From Sycobia sp. Sy_11 (lineage: Eukaryota > Arthropoda > Insecta > Hymenoptera > Epichrysomallidae): a DNA stretch of 64,000 bases. This document shows, in pieces, positions 33,796 through 45,720 of the stretch; position 1 is the stretch's first letter; every line of letters starts with the position of its first letter. The stretch spans positions 2,038,501 through 2,102,500 of the forward strand of contig JACCIC010000053.1 of assembly GCA_018907035.1 (NCBI GenBank), written 5' to 3'. The translations under genes and the position numbers were made by a program. Below the pieces are notes generated by a model. It did not search any database, had not been told where the DNA came from, and saw nothing but the letters and a program-made list of their open reading frames with translations.

Positions 33796-33841
33796 AGAGA
33801 CAGAGAGTGAGAGAGAGGGAGAGAGAGAGAGAGAGAGAGAG
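33796..33841. repeat. (GA)n microsatellite
   Basis: Imperfect GA array that could pair in RNA with the CT array at 33,644-33,675. Confidence 0.92.
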
Positions 33842-34058
33842 TGCTTTGTTCGCCGCGGCCGGCGCAATTAGCGCGCCATAAATCCCCCGGATAACGAGAC
33901 GCGAGCGCCCGCACCGCGTTCGCGGCCACGGCGCCTCGGAGGCGTCGCGAGAGACGCTTTCTCGCGCCGGGGTGTGCGGAGGGGGAGGAATGGGCGGTGG
34001 GTGGGGAGGAACGTGCGGGAACGGAGGGCGAACGTTGCCCATAGCGCTCGACGTACAG

Positions 34059-34093
<35 letters not shown>

Positions 34094-34203
34094 TATATAC
34101 CAAGAAGAACCGAGAGTAAAGCGGAGCGGTAAAGGACAGAAGGAAACTATGCAAGACGTCGCGCGCGAGAGCGCTTCTTCCGGGAAGTTCTCATGTATAT
34201 GCG

Positions 34204-34210
<7 letters not shown>

Positions 34211-34249
<39 letters not shown>
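34211..34249. repeat. (TA)n microsatellite
   Basis: About 19 TA units; a shorter sister tract lies at 34,060-34,090. Confidence 0.94.
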
Positions 34250-34250
<1 letters not shown>

Positions 34251-34400
34251 CGCAAAATTCTTCCCTCCGGGGGGAGCGCTCGAGGAGCGCACGGGGCGGG
34301 TACGGCGAAACCGTCGGAGTTGGGCGACAGATTCTCTCGTCGATGCTTTATATTCGCTGAACTTCTTCGGGTCGCGCTTGATACCGACAAATATTAGGAA

Positions 34401-34940
34401 TATAAGTATAACGGTATTTTTACATAAGAAACACGGGGTAAATCATTCGAAATTCATTGGCGTTACCCTTCGCTTACGGTGTGGCATTATCGTGAAACTG
34501 TGCGTTACCATTTTTGGTAATGTATCTAGGCATACACAGTTAGGCATATGATATATACATTGAACTTCGTCAAGTTTGTTTAATTTACACTTGCATCTTT
34601 ACAGTTTAAAGTGTATATCATCATTTTCATTGTATGTGCTTCGTTCGTGACGAAAATCGTTACATACAATCATACAATCTCAATGTCCCCGGCTGAATAT
34701 TTTTTCGTAATTCCGAAAAATATTGAGCTGACGAGGGAAAATTCATCTTATCCGCTACTATACCGGAAAGTCTTCAACCGCACACGACGGGATTTCGTAA
34801 ACTCACAAAATGCGCAATGTTCATACCGAATTGCCGAATACACGGACGAGCGTACTAAAAAAATTCCCTAAAGTAAAAAAATTCAAAACGAGGATAATTT
34901 ATATATATATATAAGGTATGAAGGAGGCGTACGCGTAATT
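34401..34940. other. AT-rich unique stretch
   Basis: An 86-codon plus frame (34,611-34,871) begins with hydrophobic residues from a GTG; its first ATG is 24 codons in (MSPAEYFFVIPKN). It is within chance length. A minus-strand segment bounded by a T-rich acceptor and a GTGAGT overlaps it (about 34,803-34,857), showing how readily such patterns arise here. No gene called. Confidence 0.5.
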
Positions 34941-35044
34941 TGGCAAAGATCAGGTGTGCGCGCGCACGTATATAATAATTGCCCGAGACGAGGCTCTCGA
35001 CGTCAGTTTCTCTCGCGCCCCATCACGCGACCTTGCTCCCGGCG

Positions 35045-35104
<60 letters not shown>

Positions 35105-35287
35105 TCCACCTATAAACCGCGGCGGTGTTTCACTTTCACTCCCTGCACGGCACGCTCGCTTTGCATAAAGACGCAGAGGGCTTAAATACATACGCGCGCC
35201 TCTAAATACAATATGCAAGCATATATCATGGGAGCGGCGCACGGCCGGGCGGCACGACTCGCGCGCGGTCGATGTGCATTCGAAGTT

Positions 35288-35319
<32 letters not shown>

Positions 35320-35600
35320 AGGAGCGTTAGTACTCGGGCAATCCATCTTTTGCCGGGCTGTCTCTAAACTAACTCAGATTTAAGCAGAGTTCTTGCCAGT
35401 GCTAAAAAGGAATCGCGGGGACGCGCCGAAATAGCTCTATATGGCGCCCGTTATCGCTGGATTCGGGAGGGCGGGTCGGGGGAGTGGGGCGAGGAGAGAG
35501 GATTGAAACCGAGGCTTTATTGGCCCGCGAATATTGCAACGCGCGCCTTAATGAGTTCGATAAATCACAATTACAGCGGCAAGAGGCCGGCCGTGCAAGT
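34941..35600. other. GC-rich block with TA and GA arrays
   Basis: TA array at 35,048-35,102 and GA array at 35,288-35,315, with CpG-rich DNA around. No credible frame. Confidence 0.6.
35048..35102. repeat. (TA)n microsatellite
   Basis: About 27 perfect TA units. Confidence 0.95.
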
Positions 35601-36500
35601 GGTACATGCTTATATATATATATCCGAGAAATGTAATGAAACCCACGAGTTCTTCGCACTTATGATGTTTATACGGTACATATATCTTTTTTAAAATTTT
35701 TTTTTTCGGAATTGAAGTCATGCTTGCGCGTATTGTTCATCGTAAACTTTCGAGATAACTGTGACGCGCTGGAATAGTTGATTCGCTCATATCGTGAGTT
35801 TCCTCTAACGAGGGTGGACAGAAAATAATGTTCAACTGAAGTTTGCCAAAGGAATCGTTTTTACATTCACCAATTATCATATCGGCGTAAACATCGTGAT
35901 TGGATGGTTGAAATACATATTGTTTTCCGAATGAATTTGCGGATATTATTTTCTGTGCAGACAATCCCCTTTTATAGGTCGAAAATTCGGTGAGAATTCT
36001 TCGAATTAAATAAAAATCACACATTTGGAGGAGACGTGTCGCAAAATTTTCTTTACTGCCCAAGACAGATTTTTTGCTCATTTTTCTTTTTTTTTTTTTT
36101 TTTGATAAATAGGATTAAGGACGCTTCTTTATCATTCATGCTTTCATTTTCACCAAACATATAACTGTACTACAAAATCTCCATCATAAATATATAAGGA
36201 TGGAAGTTGAAAACATTAAAACGGTTTTATATATCTGATTTAATAATTTCAATGTGTAAATTCTACTGAAAATAGGTAATTTAAAATAATAGGCAATGTG
36301 AAAATACAAGTAATATTAAAGATAATTATTTATAAGAGTTGATAATATGTTCGTAAACGTGTAAGAATTTTATTCGATCAGAAATATAAGATTTTCTTGA
36401 ATGAAAAATACAGTATTTTAGAAAATAAGAAAATTTATTATTTATATACGCCTTTACCCTAATACAGAAACAAACGGCATGAAATCAAAATCCCTCGCTC
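35601..36500. other. AT-rich stretch with a minus-strand frame
   Basis: Free of long microsatellites. Holds the 114-codon minus frame at 35,737-36,081, listed separately, and a T run at about 36,089-36,104. The part 36,105-36,500 is AT-rich with stops. Confidence 0.55.
35737..36081 (-). CDS. 114-codon open frame of unknown function
   Basis: Starts at ATG (36,081) in an A-rich context typical of insect start sites (AAAAATG) and ends in TGA at 35,737. The sequence is entirely repeat-free and varied: MSKKSVLGSKENFATRLL at the N-terminus and a Cys-Pro-Pro-Ser stretch near residue 90. No signal peptide, membrane helix or known motif is visible, and it has no close paralogue in the window. Length slightly exceeds what the local composition predicts, but a few such frames are expected by chance in 64 kb. 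It could be a single-exon orphan gene, a gene relic or noise. The poly-A on the coding strand just upstream might mark a retroposed neighbour. Confidence 0.15.
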   Translation of the reverse strand: MSKKSVLGSKENFATRLLQMCDFYLIRRILTEFSTYKRGLSAQKIISANSFGKQYVFQPSNHDVYADMIIGECKNDSFGKLQLNIIFCPPSLEETHDMSESTIPARHSYLESLR

Positions 36501-37004
36501 TGTAATCCTACAGCGCAATAATCGAAAGATCAGTTTTTACGGGAGAGCGCGCGTTAATGGCGACAAACCGGACGGGATCTAAAGAAAAAAAAAGATATAC
36601 TGGTGGTATAACAATAAGATTGTATATATGCGTGTGGGTGTGTGTATTAGTACACATACGTGCACCGGTTTGTCACTTTCCGCGCGAATGAAATGGAGGG
36701 GGAGTAGCGCGAGTATAGCTCTCGTGGCATGGGTAACAAAAAAAAAAATAATAATAATAATAATAAATAAATAAAAACGCCCGCTCGGCCATGCGGGCTC
36801 GCTCCGGATCAACTCGACTACGCCGGCCGTTTCTTCGATCGAGCGAGCGAGGCGACAGAGCGAGACAGGGAGAAAGATAGAGAGTGAGAGAGAGAGAGAG
36901 AGCGGGGAAGGCGGGCGCGCGGGCTTTTCCACGCGACACGTCCGGAACTCTCGGCTCGTCCTATCTCCCGCCGCCCCGCGCCCCAGCGCCGGGGGCCCTT
37001 CCGC

Positions 37005-37005
<1 letters not shown>

Positions 37006-37035
<30 letters not shown>
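37006..37035. repeat. (GAC)10 trinucleotide repeat
   Basis: Ten perfect units in GC-rich DNA. Confidence 0.93.
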
Positions 37036-37037
<2 letters not shown>

Positions 37038-37258
37038 CCCGTGATTTATGCGCGATGGAAAATACGAGAAATGAGAAGCGAGTCCGAGGCGTTCCCTCAC
37101 CGACCGCGGGCAAACGGCGGCGTCGCTGTCGCAGTCGTAGTCGCCTCCGCCTCAAGCTCCCCCCCTCCCCCCGCCGCCCTGCGTATCCGCGGGGCTCCTA
37201 TCCGTTGCCCTCACCCCTCCTCCCGCGCCCACCCCCTCTCTCGCCGCAACGCCTCTCT

Positions 37259-37262
<4 letters not shown>

Positions 37263-37309
<47 letters not shown>
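37263..37309. repeat. (CT)n microsatellite
   Basis: About 23 perfect CT units. Confidence 0.95.
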
Positions 37310-37312
<3 letters not shown>

Positions 37313-37470
37313 CGCGCGCGCCGGGCTGTATAGAGGACGGATATTTGTGGATATTTGTATATATATATATAGGTGTCTTAGAAGCGAATGATAAAAATTG
37401 TATACGCGACAGCTGCGCGCGTTATCTGGGGCTCGACGTGTCGCTCGGAGCGAGCGGTTAACGCGATTAA

Positions 37471-38690
37471 CAAATCGAAGGAGGACATCGGGACTGGATT
37501 CACGACGATTCAGACAATTTTCAACGCAAAATCTATATATATCACATATGCCAGGTGGTCATATGTGATATAAAATTATAGATTAAAAATTTTTTTCTTC
37601 AAAACCTCGCCACTAGGGTTGTAATTTAAAATGGGAAATTCATTAAAATTTTAATTAATTAATCCGGATAAGTAATTTGGATTGGATATGGTGAACGGCC
37701 GTACTTTTTGTTTTTAACGGCGATCGGTATAAATTGCCGATCGGTAGAAAACTCATGAAATTTGTACATCAATAACAAAATAATCGTGAAACGGTGTAAC
37801 GAATGCGGACGATCTAAACGTATGTCATGAAAATTTATTTTATCGAAAATTATCCCGTGTTTTCATATAAGAGCGCAATTTCGACTGGTAAATATATCAG
37901 TAGTCCAATGTTTTTCCTCCACAAATCGAATTAAATTTAGAATAATTCATACGTCTAGAGTTTCGTTTCAACTAGACGAAGAATGCGCAAAGAATTTCAA
38001 TACGACGCATTGTAAAGAATCATATGATAAATTTTTGTCAATGCGTATAAGTAAACCTGTTCATTTTACAACAACAGAAAAAGAAAAACTATATTGATTT
38101 AATCAGTTATTGGTTGATCGTTACCGCTTACTACATTACTTAATTCATAAAGAAGTACAGACAGTAGAGCAGATACGTAACGAGTTTCAAACAGTGTACC
38201 TCTTCTATAACCTACTATAAAAGTTTAATTCAAAGAATTATAATAGATCTAGTCGTAATTAATTTAATCAATGATTATTTATTGATTCGTGGAATTGGGC
38301 TTTGCACTATTGGAATTGGTGACCTCTCACTGGTCACTATTGTGTATTTTTACTAATTTTTTTTAAACATCATAACGGTAGCAAAGAATTATAATTTTCT
38401 TAATTATCAAAACTTTATAATTTTATTTAATTCGTGCAGGTGTTCATGTATTTACAAAATTTAACAATTAAAATAATTCAAAAGCGAAGAACACGTAATT
38501 TAGAATATTTTAATAGTCTCATATATTTTTTTCTCATCCAACTTATCGGAATACGAAAATGTCGCCAGTCATGCTGTATAGCGACCTCGGTCATAATCGT
38601 TACTCGTCTTTACCTTCCTTTGCGGAAACGAAAAATTGAATTTCGCACGAAAAAGCTCGGAATTTACGATTATATTTCGATGTCACGTGA
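37471..38690. other. AT-rich unique stretch
   Basis: A hairpin at 37,538-37,572, otherwise unique AT-rich DNA without microsatellites. A frame of 87 codons (38,434-38,697) is within chance length. Confidence 0.6.
37538..37572. other. perfect hairpin, 13-bp arms, 9-base loop
   Basis: Arms 37,538-37,550 and 37,560-37,572 are exact reverse complements. The loop 37,551-37,559 could extend the stem by a few pairs. Confidence 0.7.
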
Positions 38691-38919
38691 CGTATAGGAA
38701 ACATACGCTTCCCACTAAGCTTCTAACCCGGCGAAACTCCGAGAGGGGCCATTATTTAACGATTATACGGCCACGGAGCCGCGCGAAGCCTTCGCAACTC
38801 CGCACCCGGCGGCGGCGCTTCCTTATTCATCATTTCAATCACAACAGTGATAACACAGGCCGGGGCTTCTCGTTCTTTCATTCGGCAGCGTTACACAGGG
38901 TCTCGGTCTCGTCTCTCTC

Positions 38920-38967
<48 letters not shown>

Positions 38968-40740
38968 CTGTTCCGCTCTATCTTTCTCGCTCTCACACGC
39001 AGACACACTCCCAGACTATCTCTCTCTGTTCATCTATATATTGAAAGCCGTGGATAAAAGGGACACAGAGACAAGAAAGAAGACAAACATAATAAGGAAG
39101 AAGAAAGGAAGTGACGCGGTAACAGAGCAGAGGTGCCCCGGGGTCCCCTTGATCAGCCCCCCCCCCCACCTCTCCTCCCGCCGTATCTCCTCTATCCCTC
39201 GGCGTTGCCGCCGCAACTCTCGAACAAGAGGCGGCCGGCCGACGAGAAGAGAAGCGCGTCGGCCACGGCCATAAATTTCGATATTATACGCGTGCGCGCG
39301 CGCGCGCGCGGCTCTCCTATGGCGAAAAGGCCGGGGTGAGACAGAGAGTGAGAGAGAGAGAGAGAGAAAGAGACAGAGAGAGAGAGAGAGAGCGAGATGG
39401 GAGACCGGCATCAGAAAGAGGAAAAGGGAAGAGAGCGCGTGTACTGTATATATATATATATATATATAGCTTCTCTTTCTTTCCCCCCTGTTCCCTCATC
39501 ACCGATGACGCAACGCAACAATACTCTCACGAGGTTTTAACTTTCTTTTTTCTCCCTCTCTCTCTCTGTCTGTCTCTCTCTCACTCTCTTTCTGCTCGGT
39601 CCTGGATCACCGCGCGCACAATGTGCCATGATGCTGGAAAGGGGCGAGGGACGAGGGAGGGAGGGGGGTGCGAGAGAGCCCGGCCAAAAGCCGGGCGGGG
39701 TTCTTGCGCAAACTTTCCCCGATTTCCTCGAGACGCGACCTCTTGCGGGGGCACAGCATCGCGCCATATCTCGCTATACCACACCACTGATGTGTGCTAG
39801 TAAAAAGCTCCCCCCCCCCTACAGCCCGTACCCTGTCCCTCCAGCCGCCTATGCTTCTTTTCGTCGATCTCTCTGTATAAGTATACGTATATATATATAT
39901 AGCAGACACTTCTCTCTTTACTCGCTTTTCCTCTTTACTTTTCTCCTCACTCAAACCGTCCTGATCGCAATGTATAACGTGGTATAACTTTCAAAGCTGC
40001 AGAATAAGGGAGACGGGCCAGGGCGCCCTTTGATGTTTGTATAGTAACAGACACACACACACATGGTATATCTCGAAAGTCTGTGATGAGGAAACCTTCG
40101 TGTCAGTATGTATAGGTGTGTGTGTGCGTGCGCGCGCGCGCGCATGCACGCGAGCTAGCGTTTCGCACCTATGTATTTGTACCATGAACATCGGCGAAGA
40201 GACACTGACCCACTTTTTTTGCGTCTTCCATAATATATTATGCACTGCATCCTCGCGAGGTAAGCGTGCGTATAAATGTAGATATGCGTGCGTGTATGCG
40301 CGTTACAATTTATGGGAGACGAGCGCTCGCCCGAATTACACGCTCCGGGAGATTTCGCCCTATTATACGTGTAACCGGTGCAACGTTTAATGACATTTTA
40401 ATTTAATGCAGGAGCGCGCGCGCGTATAAACTCAGGGAAGAATCTGAAGTATAGAGTCTACATGTCTATATTTAGAGAAATGGAGGCTCGTCGCTCTCGT
40501 CGGCGCAATGATTAATGATCGAACGGATCGCGACAACGCCTCGTATAAATTTACGATTGACGGTGGAAAGAAATTCGTTCATCTCTAATATATATATATA
40601 TACATCTGTATAGAGCACTTCATGAATCCCATTCGATTTGTTAATGATCTCGATGACAGGCGATGATGGAAGCCGACAGTTATGAGCCCGTCGCTCTCCG
40701 CGCCCGAGTTTCGCGCCCAATTGAAAAGAAAAACCGATTG
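38691..40740. other. long GC-rich block with CT, GA, CG and TA runs
   Basis: CT array (38,923-38,963), CG run (39,291-39,310), GA run (about 39,349-39,391), short TA run (39,447-39,468), CT-rich stretch (39,554-39,592) and TG-CG run (40,117-40,143). Frames up to 212 codons run through these. The part 40,160-40,740 is moderately GC-rich and unique, without a recognisable exon. Confidence 0.55.
38923..38963. repeat. (CT)n microsatellite
   Basis: About 20 CT units. Confidence 0.94.
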
Positions 40741-42100
40741 CCATATGATACAGAACATTTAGTTGTGCAGATTTCTAACAATTGTGAAAAAAATTTCGAT
40801 TTAAATTAAATGAATGTTTTTAAATTAATGCATCTTTGCGGATAATTTGGAAAAAAAAATGGAATTATTCACGAATTTAAAGAAATATAGTAACTTTGAG
40901 GGTGTCGCGATATTCGTTTCATATATATATAATTCTATTTCATAAGACTGTAAGACCAATGAAAATCTTTATCAATTTATTTAAAAACAGTCGACATAAG
41001 CACAATAAACATTTCATTAAAAACGTTAAAAATCGTCGATTTTCGATTATTCGCCCGCTGCCTTATAAACGGCGTTAGCTATTTGGAAATGTTTACAATT
41101 CATTTTTGTAATTATTTTTGCACTTTTATCGCCGATACGTGAATTTGAGCCAATCGAAAGCATTATGAGTACGGACTTCACGTCGCGCAGGTTAACGCGC
41201 TATATATAATGCCCGCTCGCGGCGACCACCTCCTATCGCGCGACACTGGCGAGCGCTCTTAGTTAATAATTTTCAATACCCGCCGGACAATTTCATTTCT
41301 GACGAGGTGCCGTTTCAGTTATTCGTGCATCATAACAAACTGCACTGGCGTAGCGATGTTTGCGGCTGTAGCGGTTCCTCGCCGCGTATTCGCCCCCCCC
41401 CCCCAAGCCGATCGCTCCCGTAAAGTTCCGACGCTCTCTGGGAGCTTCTTGCGCGCGCATCTATCGCTCGTATTTTATTAATTAATATTATAAATAACAG
41501 TCACTGCATTAAATATAATGCAGATCAATCGCTTTTAGTTTCGATATGAAATTGTACGCGAGGCTCCTCGCGATACGGCACGGTATTGTTGTTGCGTCAT
41601 ATGTTTATGTGCCCTTCTATGCGGAATGTTCGGATAATATATCCTCACTGTGGCAAACGCCACGTCGGACCGTTTATTTTATTCAAAGTATAACCGAACG
41701 TTTCGGCAAATGTATCGATGATCGATTAAAGTCCCTGTACGTAAATTCGCTTCAGTCCCTGCATATTTTTCGCTTATTTTCTCTGTGATTATAGTTTTTT
41801 TACTGATTCAAATAGTGAATTTTCTTTGTGTGATATATCTAGAGGGTATCGGGTACTATATTATCGAATTGTATTCTATATTATAGCCTGAAAGTTTCAC
41901 AATCTATGTGTATATATATATATAAGAAACGTACAGTGTATTAGATCTAATAGTTTTCGCTCCTCTTTCCTCGAAAACTTCGCCACCTCCTGCTTCGATT
42001 GCCCGCACCAAAATTCAATATATGTATACGAACGGAAGGACCAGAAATGAATAATAATCTCAATGTACGTGTAAGCGGAGAGCCAGCGTCGTCGAGCGCG
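40741..42100. other. AT-rich stretch with a small GC-rich insert
   Basis: Unique AT-rich DNA; 41,150-41,460 is GC-richer with a C run near 41,393-41,404. An 80-codon plus frame at 41,546-41,788 (MKLYARLLAIRHGIVVASYV) begins with an ATG and a hydrophobic stretch like a signal peptide. It is repeat-free but within chance length. Confidence 0.5.
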
Positions 42101-42990
42101 AAATAGAATAGAGAGAGAGAGGCCCGACGGTAACGTGCCTACGTATGTAGATTTATATTTTGTATATGGCACACGTATAGGTGTCGATCGTTCGCGGGCT
42201 CTCGCGCCTCCCTCCCCCCTCCGCGCTTCAACGCCGGCGGCCATACATAATCGACCTCAGTGATCGCGCCTCGCGCGACCACCCGAAATTGACGTATCGC
42301 CGAGATAATGCATACATGGTTATATAAACGGCGGTTGTAGCGAGAGTGAGAGAGAGAGAGAGAGAGAGAGGTTGGGGGATGGGGCGCCTTCTGCGGCAGA
42401 TGCGCGCACCGCCTGACGCGACTCTAACGCGCCATTGATAGCTCACCCCCTCCCTCCCGCCCTCCCGCCCCTTCATTTTCTACCCTACACCCTCGTGGGC
42501 AAAGCGCGCGCGCGCGCGCACCTTTCGCCGACCCCGCCGCCTCCGCGGTCCGCCTCGCTCGCCCGTCGATCGGGGATCGACGTTTCGTTCTGGCCGCGCG
42601 AGCTCGAACGCTTCTTTCGCGCCGCAACCCTCCGTCGAAAATTTTTCCAACAGACCCGCGCCCGTTCTCCCCTTCGGTTTGCAGCGACCGTAACCCCCCT
42701 CCCCTCACCACACACACACACACACACACACACCTCCAATCACCCTCCTCCCCCCTCCCCCGAGGTCGTCGCCCTCCACCATCGCACTCGATGTAATAAT
42801 ATCCGCGCCTTATATTGCCTCTTCGCCGATGTTCGAAACACGGGCGGGGTCGCTCCCGCATCGACGGGTGCGTGATCGTCGCCTGTGGCTCGGTTTAATG
42901 TATGTGGCGGGACGGGTGGGGGGGGGGGGAGTACGGCGCGAAAAGAGAAAGGGAGAGAAAGGAAAGAGAACGTCGACTGACAGAGATCCG
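42101..42990. other. GC-rich block with GA, CG and CA runs
   Basis: GA runs near 42,112-42,122 and 42,348-42,371, CG run (42,506-42,520), CA array (42,709-42,731) and G run near 42,920-42,930. Frames of 80-146 codons are Arg/Pro-rich by composition. Confidence 0.55.
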
Positions 42991-43789
42991 GCATGATTGT
43001 ACGAAAGCTCAAGAATTGTTCCGTTTCATTTCGAAATTTCGAACTTATCGACATTTTGCTAAAATTCGTAGATTCCTCGTCGTATTTCTGTTTGGAAAAT
43101 ATTTTTGATGGGAATTCATCTTCGCCACGACCTCACGCGGTGAAATTGGGAATTTATATAACAAAAAAATGCGTTTTAAGAAGCTACCCAATTCTATAAA
43201 TGTACACAAGTACAGAGTGTTATCAGAGTAATTAGATATAGTTTTTAAACAATTTATTTATTCGACTGAAATGACGGGGGTGGCCGGTCTTCATAATAAC
43301 ACTATACCAAATTTTCAGCTACGAAAAGATACCGATATCCTTTCACTAAGCGACGCCCCCATTTCCGTTCCCAGGATTGCAAAATTGATCAAAATATTTA
43401 TTTTACTCGTAATAATAATTTTAAAAATTTAACGACGATCTCTGATTTCTTTTTTACTATAAAACAATTATAAAACCGATTGAGAATCAAAAATCTTCAT
43501 ACATCCCGTCCATTATACGACGTTGATATTCCGGATCAACTCGAAAGAGCAATATTTTCAGCATAGTTGAATAATTAAATTCAAAAATACTTTCGAAAAA
43601 AAAATTATATAATTCTTCGATTTTGTATATTTAAGATTAAGCTAACATTCGTGCTGCCAAAGTCGATTCCTGAAATAACGTAAGCCTGTGCGTATAATAT
43701 ACATAAATCATGTTATAATTATCGACGTTACAGTATATACGTGTAAACAAGAGCATTACCGCGCCGCCCATCAATTTTGACTCTTTCAA

Positions 43790-43790
<1 letters not shown>

Positions 43791-43850
<60 letters not shown>
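43791..43850. repeat. (TA)30 microsatellite
   Basis: Thirty perfect TA units. Confidence 0.95.
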
Positions 43851-43853
<3 letters not shown>

Positions 43854-43918
43854 GCGGTTGTTATGAGGACGTTGGCGTAATTACGACAATGAGCTTACAT
43901 AAATGATGCATTGCAGAC

Positions 43919-43921
<3 letters not shown>

Positions 43922-43962
<41 letters not shown>
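43922..43962. repeat. (TA)n microsatellite
   Basis: About 20 perfect TA units. Confidence 0.95.
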
Positions 43963-43966
<4 letters not shown>

Positions 43967-44422
43967 CGCATGTTTTATATCATTATTATAACTATATATT
44001 TTATATTTTCTAATTCCGATCTTGATATCAGAAAACCGTGAAAGATATTAGCGAGTGAACTTCAATATATATTGAAATTGCGTGTGTTGACACAGAATTG
44101 AAATCAAATGTTTGAGGTTTTAAATATATTTATTGCAAAATCAAATATATTTGTATCAAAGGCAGCCCGCGTACATATGACTCAATATTTTACATCGATA
44201 CACATAAGGTTTACGAAACTTACTTTATGTACGACAGGAAAATGAAATAGACTGAAAAGTGTAAGAAGTAAATCGTTGAGAAATATTACCATCTTGCCTT
44301 CTAATTTGTTTTTTCAATTGCTCCTAGTTACATTTTAAATTGTATAATGTAAATATAGTTTTACTTCTCGCAGCTCTTAATTTACCCCCACGTTTCCAGA
44401 AAGACGTACTAATTTTTGCTAA

Positions 44423-44425
<3 letters not shown>

Positions 44426-44456
<31 letters not shown>
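44426..44456. repeat. (CT)n microsatellite
   Basis: About 15 CT units. Confidence 0.94.
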
Positions 44457-44458
<2 letters not shown>

Positions 44459-44792
44459 CGCATGCTAAAAATAGCTTTAAAAAAAAAAAAAAGAAAATTT
44501 CAATTTACCAAGACAGTCTTGGGCATGTCGGAACGAAAGCTTGACCCTAATTGTCATTTCTAATTCCCACCGAAACAATCACGTGCGTACATACTCAGAT
44601 GTATATTGTATATAGAGACGTCCATACTACGCTCTCCGTGGCGAGCATAAGAGAACTCAGTTCCTACATTATACGATGCATTCGTCTAACAAAATTTATC
44701 CCAGCGTTGATTCCAGATAAATCACAAATTTCAAGGAGACGTTCGACGCAACTTTTACATTTACGAATCGCTCCGAGATCGTTCCAAACCTA

Positions 44793-44795
<3 letters not shown>

Positions 44796-44852
<57 letters not shown>
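44796..44852. repeat. (TA)n microsatellite
   Basis: About 28 perfect TA units. Confidence 0.95.
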
Positions 44853-44856
<4 letters not shown>

Positions 44857-45090
44857 AAATCGCAATAACTTATATACCCCTGACCTTGCGGGCGAGCCGA
44901 GATGATGCCGCAATTTGCATAATTCACATTGACGAAGAGCCGGCCGCCAGCGGGCGAGCGGCGCGTTTTCCATATAAACGCGAGAGCGCGCGAGATGTGC
45001 TCGTGAACGAGCTTTTCATATATAACATAAAATTCGACTCGGGCCCGCATGAGCGAACGCGGAAAAATGCCGCGGGTGACCGAAGAGCTC

Positions 45091-45092
<2 letters not shown>

Positions 45093-45139
<47 letters not shown>
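45093..45139. repeat. (TA)n microsatellite
   Basis: About 23 TA units. Confidence 0.95.
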
Positions 45140-45140
<1 letters not shown>

Positions 45141-45230
45141 ATAGGACAATCGCTGACGCTCTTGGTTATATATACATTGTCCGGAATTCACGTTCTTCTC
45201 TTCGGACCGGCGCGGCAGTCCCCGTTTGTA

Positions 45231-45234
<4 letters not shown>

Positions 45235-45285
<51 letters not shown>
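45235..45285. repeat. (TA)n microsatellite
   Basis: About 25 TA units. Confidence 0.95.
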
Positions 45286-45288
<3 letters not shown>

Positions 45289-45441
45289 GGTCACTCGGAA
45301 TTCCAGGCGCGCGGACCGATTACAATTAAGAGCTGCGCCTTTATACAGAAAAGAACCGATCGAGAATCCTTCTCGAGGGCCGAATTATCCCGCATACATG
45401 CCCGTCACGGGGATCGCGAGCCCGATGGAATTACGGCGAGG

Positions 45442-45445
<4 letters not shown>

Positions 45446-45487
<42 letters not shown>
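45446..45487. repeat. (TA)n microsatellite
   Basis: About 20 TA units. Confidence 0.95.
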
Positions 45488-45492
<5 letters not shown>

Positions 45493-45720
45493 CTGGGGTT
45501 CTTCGTGGCGTCGTCGCGGAGGCGCCGCGTCACGCAACGCGGCGATTTATCTGCGCGACGCGGCGACTTTGTGGCGAGAAAAAAATTTCTGCCGACGGAT
45601 CCCCGCTTGCGCGCCACGGCCCTCCGGCTGCGGCATTGTCTCTCCCGTCGATTTCGGCGCGACGTAAGCGCTCCGGCGAAAATTAAGGATATTTTATATC
45701 GTTCCGTTGATAAATGTTAT

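Larger units (their letters stand above)
33421..34400. other. GC-rich block with facing CT and GA arrays
   Basis: CT array at 33,644-33,675 (preceded by CTGT units) and GA array at 33,796-33,841 are about 120 bp apart in opposite orientation. TA arrays lie at 34,060-34,090 and 34,211-34,249. Long frames on both strands are Ser-Leu or Pro/Gly-rich. No domain recognised. Confidence 0.6.
36501..37470. other. GC-rich block with GAC triplets and a long CT array
   Basis: ATA/ATAA-rich run near 36,738-36,775, short GA run near 36,880-36,901, GAC triplets (37,006-37,035) and CT array (37,263-37,309). Frames are Thr, Val or Ser-Leu runs. No gene recognised. Confidence 0.6.
42991..44880. other. AT-rich stretch ending in a TA-array cluster
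   Basis: Unique AT-rich DNA at 42,991-43,790, TA arrays at 43,791-43,850, 43,922-43,962 and 44,796-44,852, and a CT array at 44,426-44,456. No gene. Confidence 0.6.
44881..45720. other. GC-rich block interrupted by three TA arrays
   Basis: TA arrays at 45,093-45,139, 45,235-45,285 and 45,446-45,487 are separated by unique GC-richer DNA. In the plus frame after the third array about 55 Arg-rich codons precede a GTAAGC at 45,664. A second plus frame is also open, and there is no acceptor, so no exon is called. Confidence 0.55.

Noticed and set aside
33876..33882. CCATAAA motifs (also 14,298, 39,269 and 62,124) as possible Hox/Caudal sites
   Set aside because: The number seen is not above chance for a 7-base motif in 64 kb.
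34803..34857. Minus-strand segment between a T-rich acceptor and GTGAGT
   Set aside because: Two frames are open and a plus-strand frame overlaps. It shows how often such patterns arise by chance in this DNA.
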